Of a DNA stretch of 15,289 bases, positions 1 to 7,173 are shown in pieces. Every line of letters begins with the position of its first letter. The stretch's first letter is position 1. The translations under genes and the position numbers were made by a program. This DNA is from JADJQU01 sp035490315 (GTDB lineage: Bacteria; Planctomycetota; UBA1135; GCA-002686595), in NCBI GenBank assembly GCA_035490315.1, contig DATHET010000264.1:1-15289 (forward strand). The letters run 5' to 3'. The notes beneath the pieces are model-generated. The model did not search any database and had not been told where the DNA came from. It saw only the letters and a program-made list of their open reading frames with translations.

Positions 1-1006
1 GGACCACGTGGTACTCGCTCGTGCTGTGCGTGAGCTGGATCGGCTCCGCGCGGTGCTTGAACAGGTTGACGATCGGCGCGCAGCCCAGGGCGAAGGTCTC
101 GGTGTCGACCGACTGCTCCAGCTCGCGCGAGCCGTTGCGCAGATAGATGAAGATCTCGAGCTTGTCCTGGAAGCGCGCCAGGCGATCGGGCGGGATGCCG
201 GCGATGTCGATGAAGTGGAACTTGCTCGGGAAGGCGAAGTACTCGCTGAGCAGCCGATAGGCATTCGAGGTGCGCGCGGGGAAGGGCAGCAGGCCCTCGT
301 CGGCTTCGAAGCCCACGGGGCGCAGAGCCGAGGCCGGCAGGACGATCGGCTTGGGATCGTTGGGGGCGGTGGCGATCGCGATCTCGAGCGTGTCCTCGAA
401 CAGGCGCTGGTACAGCTCGGCGACGCGGCTCGGCTGGCCGCGCAGGAAGAAACGCAGCGACTCCGGCTTCAATTTGCCGAAGCCGTTCACCTTGCTCGCG
501 CAGCCGAGCGAAATCTGGATCACCGACGCGGCGCGCGAGGACTGTCCGGTGGTCGGCGCCTGGAAGGGCGCGCTCGACATGCGCGAGCGCTGCTCGCGGA
601 AGGGCCAGACCATGGCCGGATAGCCGGTGCGGAAGCGGCAGGGCGGGCCGTGGCTCGGATCGGTCTCGAGCAGCGTGTCGCGCGCGACGAGGTAAGGCGC
701 GGTCGCGGCAGGATCGCCCTCGAAGCGCACGATCGACATCGAGGGGATCGGAGCGAGGAATTGCGGATGGAGCACGTCGAGCAGGGCGTCGACCAGCTCG
801 GGAAACCCGTCGTCGAGCTTGCGCCGCACGCGCGCGTTCAAGAAGGCCACCGACTCGATCAGGCGCGAGACGTGCGGATCCTCGATCGCGTCGCCGCCCA
901 TCCGCAGGCGGCCGGCGATCTTGGGATGCTGGCGCGCGAACTCCGCGCCGAGGTGGCGCAGGTAGCCGAGCTCGCGCTCGTAATAGGGGAGCAGCTCGTC
1001 GCTCAC
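1..1006 (-). CDS. tssF: T6SS baseplate protein TssF (VasA/ImpG), 3' end outside window
   Basis: An open frame of 335 codons runs from a GTG at 1006 off the left edge, a little over half of the usual 590-620 residues. The GTG overlaps the tssE stop (GTGA) and has an AGG about 7 nt upstream. It is chosen because the family N-terminus LLPYYERELGYLR begins at residue 5, well before the next in-frame ATG (residue 36). Further signatures are HPKIAGRLRMGGDAIEDPHV (27-46), SRLIESVAFLNARVRRKLDD (47-66) and LLDVLHPQFLAPIPSM, after GFPELVDA. TssF forms the baseplate wedge with TssG and TssE and is recruited by TssK. In many loci tssG follows directly; here that would be to the left of the window. Confidence 0.95.
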   Translation of the reverse strand, partial: MSDELLPYYERELGYLRHLGAEFARQHPKIAGRLRMGGDAIEDPHVSRLIESVAFLNARVRRKLDDGFPELVDALLDVLHPQFLAPIPSMSIVRFEGDPAATAPYLVARDTLLETDPSHGPPCRFRTGYPAMVWPFREQRSRMSSAPFQAPTTGQSSRAASVIQISLGCASKVNGFGKLKPESLRFFLRGQPSRVAELYQRLFEDTLEIAIATAPNDPKPIVLPASALRPVGFEADEGLLPFPARTSNAYRLLSEYFAFPSKFHFIDIAGIPPDRLARFQDKLEIFIYLRNGSRELEQSVDTETFALGCAPIVNLFKHRAEPIQLTHSTSEYHVV

Positions 1007-1488
1007 AGCTTGACCTGGAAGGCGCGCGTCACCGGCTCGATGCGCGAGTCGAACTGCACCTGCTCGGGCGCGGGCTCGGCGTGCATCAAGGCCTCGATCC
1101 GAAAGCGCAGCGTCCTCTGCAGGGATCCGGTCTCGCCGCCGGAGATCACGCGCACGGTCTTGAAGCGCGGCTCGTGGTCGCGCAGCTCGCTCTCGATGAT
1201 CTTCAGGAACTCGTCGCGCCGGCGCTTGGACGAGAGGTTGGTGCCCGCGACGTCGGGAATGCCGTACTCGTAGACCGAGGAGCACAGCTCGCGCAGGCCC
1301 TCGGGCGCCTCGACGAAACGCTGGCGCGTGTTCAGAAGACTTTCGACGTCGCGCCGCACCGAGGAGCGCAGATCGCGCAGGAACTGCTGGGCGCTGACCG
1401 GCGCTTCGCGCGATTGCTCGGGCGCCTCGTCGATCAGTCGATCGAGGATCGAGGGCAGGATCGGGCGCTGCTGGTCGGAGCGGGCCAT
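1003..1488 (-). CDS. tssE: T6SS baseplate protein TssE (gp25-like)
   Basis: TssE is the phage T4 gp25 homologue that starts sheath polymerisation at the baseplate. The 161-residue protein begins with the expected ILPSILDRLIDEAPEQSRE (10-28), followed by LRDLRSSVRRDVESLLNTRQ (37-56) and SVYEYGIPDV (71-80). The gp25 signature region around RRDVESLLNTR is intact; in this family an Arg/Glu pair here sits in the conserved core. The C-terminal LRFRIEALM (127-135) forms the expected last conserved strand region. The stop overlaps the tssF start (GTGA), suggesting coupled translation of two baseplate wedge subunits. Length and motifs leave little doubt. Confidence 0.95.
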   Translation of the reverse strand: MARSDQQRPILPSILDRLIDEAPEQSREAPVSAQQFLRDLRSSVRRDVESLLNTRQRFVEAPEGLRELCSSVYEYGIPDVAGTNLSSKRRRDEFLKIIESELRDHEPRFKTVRVISGGETGSLQRTLRFRIEALMHAEPAPEQVQFDSRIEPVTRAFQVKL

Positions 1489-1497
1489 GGCTGGATC

Positions 1498-2292
1498 TCA
1501 GGCGGGATCGACGGCGAGGGTCTCGACCTCGAGCAGAGTCATGGCATCGTCGCCGGCGAGCAGGGTGCGCAGGCCGACGCCGCGCACCGGCTCGCCCGCG
1601 GCGCCGATCCAATCCGTGCGCCGTCCTAGCCGCGACATGTCGTCCACAGGCAGGCCGTGGGATGCGTAGATCATCGAGAGGAACACGCGGCCGTCGGGAC
1701 CGCCGCGCACCGACAGGCTCGCCGGCCGCCACACGAGGTCGATCGGGCGCGCGGCCTTCTCGAATTGCAGCGAGGCGACACTCGCCAGCGGCACCCAGTA
1801 GTACTTGCCGGTGCTGGTCAGCACCTCGAGCACGCCCGCGGTCAGGTCGTCGCAATCGCGCAGATCCTCGAAGCTCTTGCCGTTGACCGTTGCGCGAGGC
1901 TTGGCTCGCGCCGCTTCGGCTTCTTCGACCAGCGCCGACGCGTCGGCCATGCGGCCCTCGCGGATCGCGATCGAGGCCTTGAGCGCGAGCTCGATCGCCG
2001 GCGTCGGCTGGGTCAGGAACTCCGGCAGGCGGCCCTGCGAATGGAATTCGGTGCGCGCGCGCTCGGCGCGCACCAATTGGCGCATCAGCGGCAATCCCGG
2101 CGACGCGCCGGTGGTGGTCCTGGCGATCGCGTCGAGCTGCGAATCGGCGCGCTCCAATTCTCCCGCGACGCACAGGAGCTCGGCCAGGAAGCTGCGCTTG
2201 TCCGTGTCGGTCGGCGCCTTCTTGACGTCCTCCACGGCGGCGGCGATCGCCTGGGTGAGATTGCCCGCGGAATACAGCTCGGTCGATTTCAT
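1498..2292 (-). CDS. tagJ: T6SS accessory protein TagJ (ImpE family)
   Basis: The 264-residue protein matches ImpE/TagJ in length and layout. The N-terminal half is helical and repeat-like (LYSAGNLTQAIAAAVEDVKK, 6-25; LAELLCVAGELERADSQLD, 36-54), consistent with a TPR-type fold. The C-terminal domain has CDDLTAGVLEVLTSTGKYYW (147-166), VPLASVASLQF (167-177), RPIDLVWRPA (182-191) and GRVFLSMIYA (201-210), all characteristic. In Pseudomonas aeruginosa H1-T6SS, TagJ (HsiE1) binds TssB and ClpV and is thought to tune sheath disassembly. Its presence suggests a ClpV is encoded nearby, though none is in the window. An AGGA lies 7 nt before the ATG. tssE begins 9 nt after the stop, the usual tagJ-tssE-tssF order. 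Confidence 0.93.
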   Translation of the reverse strand: MKSTELYSAGNLTQAIAAAVEDVKKAPTDTDKRSFLAELLCVAGELERADSQLDAIARTTTGASPGLPLMRQLVRAERARTEFHSQGRLPEFLTQPTPAIELALKASIAIREGRMADASALVEEAEAARAKPRATVNGKSFEDLRDCDDLTAGVLEVLTSTGKYYWVPLASVASLQFEKAARPIDLVWRPASLSVRGGPDGRVFLSMIYASHGLPVDDMSRLGRRTDWIGAAGEPVRGVGLRTLLAGDDAMTLLEVETLAVDPA

Positions 2293-2317
2293 GCGAGGTT
2301 CCTGGTCGAAGTTGGGT

Positions 2318-3814
2318 TCAACGGTCGGCGACGATCTCGGTCACCAGCTTGAGCGAGGTCGACATGTCGTCGAGTTGGAAGTGGGGGCGCAGGTGGATCA
2401 CCGAGTAGTAAGCGCCGGGCTTGCCAGGCACGTCACGCACGCTGACCGAAGCTTCGCGCAGCGGCTTGCGCGCCTGCATCTCACTGGACGCGTCGTCGTC
2501 GTTGATCACGAAGTCGCGGATCCAGGTGCTGATGTACGTCTGCAGTCCCTCCGCGTCGATGAACGAGCCCTGGCGATCGCGGCCGATCATTTTTATGGCG
2601 TGGGCGAAGCGGGAAGTGCACAGGATGTACGGGAGCATCGCCGAGAGCTTGGCGTTGACCTTGGCCTCGGCCTGGTCCATCGCGCGCGGCTGCTGGATCG
2701 AGGGCGTGGAGTAGAAGGCGCCGTAGCTCGTGCCCGCCAATGTCGAGACCGCCGCGAAACCCATGTCGGCCAGGGACTTCTCGAGCATGTCGGTGATCAC
2801 CACTTCCGTCGGCGGCAAGGGCACGATCCCGGGCTCGTCAGTCGAAGCGGAGGCCGCCACGAGGCCGGTCACCAGACCGCCGCCCTCGATCCCGCGCTCG
2901 GCTCCGCGGATCGAAGCCAGCCAGCCGGATTGCGCGAAGGAGCGCAGGAGAACTGCGCCGAAGGCGTAGCAGGCGTTGGTCCACAGCCGTCCGCTTCCAT
3001 CGGCCTGGCTGGTCTCCTCGTGGAAGCGGAAACCGTCGCTGCGCCGCGGATCGTCGCGCCAGGGGCGGCGGATCAGGACGCGCGGCAGAGTCAAGCCCAC
3101 GAAGCGCGAATCGTCGATCTCGCGCAGCGAGTTCCAGCGGATGTAATCGGCCGACTGGAACACGCGCGCGATGTCGAACGAGCGCTCGAGGTCGGCGAAG
3201 GAATCCAGACCGAACAGCGAGGGATGCACCGCGGCGATGAAAGGCGCGAAGGCCGCCGCGGCGACGGCGGCGACGCCCTTGAGCACCGTGACGTCGTCGA
3301 CGGCGGAGCCCGCCCGCGGCCGGTGCGCGACTTCGTAGTCGCCGAGCAGCACGCCGAAGGGCTCGCCGCCGGGCGTGCCGAATTCTTCGCTGTAGACCTT
3401 GCGGAACAGATGGCTCTGGTCGAACTCGATCGCGCGCTCGAGGTCGCGCGCGATCTCGCGCCAGGAGACGGCGAGCACGCGAATCTTCACGTTCTCCACG
3501 CCGGCGGACTGGTCGACCAGGTAATCCAGGCCGCGCCAGCTGGCTTCCAGAGCCTGGAAGCGTGGGTGGTGGAGGATGGCGCACAGCTGCTGCGAGATCA
3601 GGCCGTCGATCTCGGCGATTCCGCGCTGCATGAGGACGATCAGGTCGTCGCGCGGCGGGATTTCACCCTCGTGCACGGCGAGGATCCACATCGCCAGGGC
3701 GCGCGTGATCGAGGGCTCGCGCACCACGGGCTCGAGCCAATCCCCGCGCGCTCCGCCCGCCTGACCGCGCGCGAGCGTCGCGGCCAGCACGGATTCGAGC
3801 AGGTTGGATTGCAT
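2318..3814 (-). CDS. Second TssC-like sheath protein paralogue (ImpD/EvpB family)
   Basis: This 498-residue protein is homologous to TssC along nearly its whole length but clearly diverged. Matching segments are FQALEASWRGLDYLV (86-100), FDQSHLFRKVYSEEFG (131-146), AAAFAPFIAAVHPSLFGL (186-203) and DSRFVGLTLPRVLIRRPW (235-252), plus MIGRDRQGSF near the C-terminus. Its first 60 residues share little with TssC, where the N-terminal arm makes sheath contacts in known structures. Tandem TssC-type genes are known in some T6SS loci, such as the imp loci of Rhizobium and Agrobacterium (impC/impD; TssC41/TssC40), where the copies are not equivalent. It may cap or modulate the sheath, or be a baseplate-proximal variant; the role is not settled. 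Start: the ATG at 3814 has a weak ribosome binding site, and an in-frame stop lies 10 codons upstream. tagJ follows after 25 nt. Confidence 0.88.
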   Translation of the reverse strand: MQSNLLESVLAATLARGQAGGARGDWLEPVVREPSITRALAMWILAVHEGEIPPRDDLIVLMQRGIAEIDGLISQQLCAILHHPRFQALEASWRGLDYLVDQSAGVENVKIRVLAVSWREIARDLERAIEFDQSHLFRKVYSEEFGTPGGEPFGVLLGDYEVAHRPRAGSAVDDVTVLKGVAAVAAAAFAPFIAAVHPSLFGLDSFADLERSFDIARVFQSADYIRWNSLREIDDSRFVGLTLPRVLIRRPWRDDPRRSDGFRFHEETSQADGSGRLWTNACYAFGAVLLRSFAQSGWLASIRGAERGIEGGGLVTGLVAASASTDEPGIVPLPPTEVVITDMLEKSLADMGFAAVSTLAGTSYGAFYSTPSIQQPRAMDQAEAKVNAKLSAMLPYILCTSRFAHAIKMIGRDRQGSFIDAEGLQTYISTWIRDFVINDDDASSEMQARKPLREASVSVRDVPGKPGAYYSVIHLRPHFQLDDMSTSLKLVTEIVADR

Positions 3815-3885
3815 GGAAAGCTCGCGAATCCGCCGCGCGCGTCAGCGCCGGAGCGCGGACGCGGCAGCGGACTCCAGGCGGAACT

Positions 3886-5388
3886 TCACTTGGCCGTGGG
3901 AATCTTGGCGACCAGGCGCATCGATGCAGTCAGCTCTTCCATCTGCAGCCAGGGCCGCAGGTGAGCCACCGCGTTGTAGGCGCCCGGCTGGCCGGGGATT
4001 TCCTTGACCTCGATCTTGGCTTCGGCGAGCGGGTACTTCGCGCGCACTTCCTGGCTCGCGGACTTGTCGGTGTTGACGAAGTTCTTGATCCAGCGATCGA
4101 GCCACAGCTCGACGTCGGTCGCTTCCATGAACGAGCCGATCTTGTCGCGGCCCATGACTTTCAAGTAGTGCGCGAAGCGCGAGGTCGACATCAGGTACGG
4201 CAGGCGCGCCGAGATCGCGGCGTTGGCCGTGGCGTCGGGCGTGTCGTACTTCTTGGGCTTCTGCGTGGTCTGCGAGCCGAAGAACACGGCGTAATCGGTG
4301 TTCTTGTAGTGGCAGAGCGACAGGAAGCCGAGCTTGGAGAGCTCCGCCTCGCGGCGGTCGGTGATGCCGATCTCGGTCGGGCACTTCAGGTCGACGTCGC
4401 CGTCGTCGCTGATGAAATTGTGCGTCGGCAGGCCTTCGACCTTGCCGCCGCCCTCCGCGCCGCGGATCGCCGTGCACCAGCCGCTTTCGGCGAAGGAGCG
4501 CGTGAGCACGGCTGCTTTCACGTAGGCGGCGTTCATCCAGCAGTACTCGTCGTGCTGCATCGATTTCGCCTTGCCCTTGGCGTCGGCGGGAGCTTCCTCG
4601 TAGCCGAATTCCTCGACCGGCGCCGTCGCGGCTCCGTAGGGCAGGCGCGCCAGCGTGCGCGGCATGACCATCGCGACGAAACGCGAATCCTCGCTGTCGC
4701 GGAACGAGCGCCACTTGGCGTATTCCGCGGTGGAGAAGATCTTCTCCAGGTCGCGCGGCTTGCTCATCTCCTGCCAGCTCTCGAAGCCGAACAGGCTGGG
4801 CGCCGGCGCCGTGATGAACGGTGCGAACGAAGCCGCGGCCACGTTCGACATGCCCTGCAGGAGCGAGATGTCCTCGGGGTGGTTGGTGAACTCGTAGTCG
4901 CCGATCAGCGTGCCGTAGGGCTCGCCGCCCGCCGTGCCGAACTCGTTCTCGTAGAGCTTCTTGAAGACCTGCGACTGGTCGAACTCCGAGGCCTTGTCCA
5001 GGTCCTTGAACAGGTCGCGCTTGGAGACGTCGAGCATCTTGATCTTGAGCGTCGCGCTGGTCTCCGAGTTCTTGACCAGGTAGTTGAGCCCGCGCCAGGA
5101 GCCTTCGAGCTTGCGGAAACTCTCGGAGTGCATCACCGCGTTGAGCTGCTTGCTCACCAGGCGGTCGATGCCGGAGATCGCGGCTTCCAGCGTTTGCCCG
5201 ATGTTCTTGCTGTACGTGATCGTGCCCTTGAGGGCTTCTTCGGTCAGCGTCTTGAGCAGCTCTTCGGCGCGCGAGCGCTCGGTCTGCTTGGTGGCCTTGA
5301 TCGCCTGCTCGAGCAGCGACGGACCTGCCGGAGCCGCGGTGGCTTCGGCGGCGGGTTGGGGTGCGCCCACTTGTTCAGCGTCGGCCAT
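3886..5388 (-). CDS. tssC: T6SS contractile sheath large subunit TssC (VipB)
   Basis: The 500-residue protein is the usual TssC size and forms the sheath with TssB. After an Ala/Pro-rich N-terminal extension (about 1-24) come the family motifs FRKLEGSWRGLNYLV (91-105), FDQSQVFKKLYENEFG (136-151), AAASFAPFITAPAPSLFGF (184-202), and DSRFVAMVMPRTLARLPYG (234-252). The C-terminal half includes RSFAESGWCTAIRGAEGGG and MGRDKIGSFM. This is the canonical copy: it adjoins tssB and keeps the best matches throughout, whereas the gene that follows is a diverged paralogue. The gap to that paralogue is 71 nt. No frame disruption is seen. Confidence 0.97.
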   Translation of the reverse strand: MADAEQVGAPQPAAEATAAPAGPSLLEQAIKATKQTERSRAEELLKTLTEEALKGTITYSKNIGQTLEAAISGIDRLVSKQLNAVMHSESFRKLEGSWRGLNYLVKNSETSATLKIKMLDVSKRDLFKDLDKASEFDQSQVFKKLYENEFGTAGGEPYGTLIGDYEFTNHPEDISLLQGMSNVAAASFAPFITAPAPSLFGFESWQEMSKPRDLEKIFSTAEYAKWRSFRDSEDSRFVAMVMPRTLARLPYGAATAPVEEFGYEEAPADAKGKAKSMQHDEYCWMNAAYVKAAVLTRSFAESGWCTAIRGAEGGGKVEGLPTHNFISDDGDVDLKCPTEIGITDRREAELSKLGFLSLCHYKNTDYAVFFGSQTTQKPKKYDTPDATANAAISARLPYLMSTSRFAHYLKVMGRDKIGSFMEATDVELWLDRWIKNFVNTDKSASQEVRAKYPLAEAKIEVKEIPGQPGAYNAVAHLRPWLQMEELTASMRLVAKIPTAK

Positions 5389-5391
5389 GGC

Positions 5392-5901
5392 TCAGCTCCC
5401 TTCCTTCTTGCCGAGGCCGAGGTCGCGCGAGAGCTTCTTCAGCTCCTCTTCGTTCTTCAGGATCTTCTCGAGCACGGCCTCGAGGTTCTCCGAGCGGTCG
5501 ACCTTGCTCACCAGATCGGAAAGGCGCGCGCGCGTTTCCAGGAGCTTCTTCAAAGCGGGGACCTGCTCCGCGACGCGCGCGGGGGTGAAGTCCTCCATCG
5601 ATTGGAACTTCAAGTCGACCTGCATCTCGCTCTTGTCGCCGGCGAGGGTATTCTCGGCCTTGAAGTGCAGCTCGGGCGACACGTTGGCCATGACGTCGTC
5701 GAAGTTGTCGCGGTCGATCTGTGTGAACTTGCGATCCTTGAGCGGCTTGAGCGGGTTGCTGGGGTTGCCGGAGAAGTCGCCGAGAACGCCGACCACGAAG
5801 GGCAGCTCGCGCTTGACGGTCGCGCCGCCGGTCTCGACTTCGTAGCTGATGTGGACGCGCGGCTTGCGCACCCGTTCGAGCTTCTTGTGAATGCTAGCCA
5901 T
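5392..5901 (-). CDS. tssB: T6SS contractile sheath small subunit TssB (VipA)
   Basis: TssB pairs with TssC to build the cytoplasmic contractile sheath that drives the Hcp tube out of the cell. The 169-residue length is normal. The N-terminus has KKLERVRKPRVHISYEVETG (6-25) and then LPFVVGVLGDFSGNP (33-47), both diagnostic for the family. The C-terminal third is strongly helical and charged, ending KKLSRDLGLGKKEGS. In TagJ-containing systems the TssB N-terminal helix is reported to bind TagJ, and a tagJ gene is present downstream. The gene has a strong ribosome binding site, and tssC starts 3 nt after its stop, with a GGGAG in the last codons serving as the likely tssC ribosome binding site. 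Confidence 0.97.
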   Translation of the reverse strand: MASIHKKLERVRKPRVHISYEVETGGATVKRELPFVVGVLGDFSGNPSNPLKPLKDRKFTQIDRDNFDDVMANVSPELHFKAENTLAGDKSEMQVDLKFQSMEDFTPARVAEQVPALKKLLETRARLSDLVSKVDRSENLEAVLEKILKNEEELKKLSRDLGLGKKEGS

Positions 5902-5906
5902 GGAGG

Positions 5907-5913
5907 CCTCCTT
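5907..5913 (-). promoter_or_regulatory. Strong ribosome binding site for tssB
   Basis: AAGGAGG on the minus strand lies 5 nt before the tssB ATG, the best Shine-Dalgarno match in the window. It partly overlaps a perfect 10-bp palindrome, GGAGGCCTCC, at 5902-5911. Strong initiation fits the need for the sheath protein in much larger amounts than the membrane proteins; that link is inferred. Confidence 0.75.
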
Positions 5914-5976
5914 GGGGACTGTGCCGAGCTCGAGCGGGGGTTCCCGCGAGACGCGCGCGGCGAGAGTGGGAATCGA

Positions 5977-7071
5977 TCAGGAACTGGGCGGCTGGACACC
6001 GGTGAGCTTGTGGAAGTCACTGCGCGCGCCGCTGTCGGGGATCAGCTCCTCGATCAGCGAGGGAAGCGGCAGTCCAGCCCAGCGCACGGCCCGCTCGATC
6101 CCGTAGGGTACGGGTGAGTGGGGCTCGGTGCGCCGGAAGAATTCGGCGATCTGGGCCAGGGCGCGCAGGGCCTCGTCGCGCGTTTGCACCGGCCCGCCGC
6201 TGCGCGCGGGAGCGTTGGCGGACGCGGCTGCGCCTGCGGCGGCATCGGCCGGACCTTCGCTGATTCCCAGCGCGCCCTTGGCCAGGAAATTCAGCGCGTC
6301 CGAGGCGCGGTCGAGGGCGGCGCGGATGCTCGAGCTCGGCGGCGCATGGCTCGCGGCTTTGGCGTCGAGCGAGGTACAGAGCAGCGCGAATTCGCTGCGG
6401 CACTGGGTCAGGTCGTCGTTCAAGTTGCGCAGGAAGTCCACCGGCGTGGCGGCGATGGCGGACACGATGCGCTCGAGCGGCACCGCGCCGGCGGCGACGC
6501 GCTGGTCGCGCTGAGCCGCGTCGACGAGCCGACCGAGCTCGCCGGACTGCTGGTAGTGCCAGGTGCTGAATTCGCCGTGCTCGGTTTTCGCGGTCAGCGG
6601 CACCAGGCCCAGCGGCACGATCAAGGTGCCCTCGGACTCGTCGCCGTTGAGTCCGGTCAACGGGGCCAGGCGCGTCGCCAGGCCGTCCTCGTCAGGCATG
6701 GGATGCAGGGTGTCCCAGAAGGCGTCGACCAGGCCGCGCGCCAACTTGAAGCCGTCGCGCAGGCCGGCGAAGCTGCGCCGGCGCACCAGGCCTTCGATGT
6801 ACCAGGCGACGATCTCGAGGTCCTTGGCCCGCTCGCGCAGGATGCGCGGCGCGAGCTCGAGCACGGGGTTCCAGTCGGCCTGGCCCGCGGCGTCGAGATC
6901 TCCAAGCTGCAGGGCAGCCCGCTCCGCCGCCCGCGCCGCGGCCCGCGCGTCCTTGATCTTGTAGTAGAGCGAGCCGGCGGTGGTGTCCGTGCGCAGGCTC
7001 GACCCGGCGGGAGCTTCGCCAGGAATGGGTGCGAGCAATTCAGCGAGGGGAATCGTCTCGGCGGTGGCCAT
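5977..7071 (-). CDS. tssA: T6SS assembly protein TssA (ImpA N-terminal domain)
   Basis: TssA primes assembly of the tail tube and sheath and, depending on class, stays at the baseplate or at the distal end of the sheath. The 364-residue protein opens with LLAPIPGEAPAGSSLR (12-27), the hallmark of the ImpA N-terminal domain, which continues with DWNPVLELAPRILRERAKDLEIVAW in positions 66-90, typical of the family. A variable, Ala-rich linker follows at about 270-297. The C-terminal module has RDEALRALAQIAEFFRRTEP (298-317), HSPVPYGIERAVRW (318-331) and LPLPSLIEELI (334-344). This is the 'RteAl..L..va.yfR..EPhSP..yli.RAv.W' ending of the shorter TssA proteins, similar in layout and length to Pseudomonas TssA1 (about 344 residues). 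It precedes tssB by 75 nt, the common tssA-tssB-tssC order. Confidence 0.93.
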   Translation of the reverse strand: MATAETIPLAELLAPIPGEAPAGSSLRTDTTAGSLYYKIKDARAAARAAERAALQLGDLDAAGQADWNPVLELAPRILRERAKDLEIVAWYIEGLVRRRSFAGLRDGFKLARGLVDAFWDTLHPMPDEDGLATRLAPLTGLNGDESEGTLIVPLGLVPLTAKTEHGEFSTWHYQQSGELGRLVDAAQRDQRVAAGAVPLERIVSAIAATPVDFLRNLNDDLTQCRSEFALLCTSLDAKAASHAPPSSSIRAALDRASDALNFLAKGALGISEGPADAAAGAAASANAPARSGGPVQTRDEALRALAQIAEFFRRTEPHSPVPYGIERAVRWAGLPLPSLIEELIPDSGARSDFHKLTGVQPPSS

Positions 7072-7173
7072 CGATCAAGTCGGCAACTGGGGAGTGGGAG
7101 TCAGGCCGAGCGGGTTCCGCAGCATATCAGTGGGATCGAGCTCGCGCACAGGACGGGTTCCGCGAGGCACGGT
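7072..7173 (-). other. tagF-tssA intergenic gap, longest in the window
   Basis: This 102-nt gap is the longest non-coding stretch between genes here; the others are 75 nt or shorter. Read on the minus strand it contains TGATATGCT (7129-7121), which resembles an extended -10 element, but there is no good -35 at normal spacing. It also holds two copies of a 10-bp direct repeat. No hairpin followed by T-run was seen, so I see no terminator. It may hold an internal promoter for the tssA-tssF half of the operon; this is inference only. Confidence 0.3.
7111..7163. repeat. Pair of 10-bp direct repeats between tagF and tssA
   Basis: The sequence CGGGTTCCGC occurs at 7111-7120 and again at 7154-7163 (start-to-start 43 bp, about four helical turns). 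Both copies are in the only gap of about 100 nt, flanking the possible -10 element. This could be a regulator binding site, or chance in GC-rich DNA. Confidence 0.4.

Noticed and set aside
3815..3885. Possible terminator or attenuator in the 71-nt tssC to tssC-like gap.
   Set aside because: The gap is GC-rich with several short inverted GC words, but there is no clear stem-loop followed by a T-run on the minus strand.
2318..5388. The second TssC as an assembly or recent duplication artefact.
   Set aside because: The two proteins differ throughout, including their N-termini, and the flanking gaps differ, so this is an old divergence.
5902..5911. Palindrome GGAGGCCTCC before tssB as a hairpin or operator.
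   Set aside because: It has no loop and overlaps the ribosome binding site; a 10-bp palindrome built on GGAGG is easily explained by that site plus GC-rich chance.
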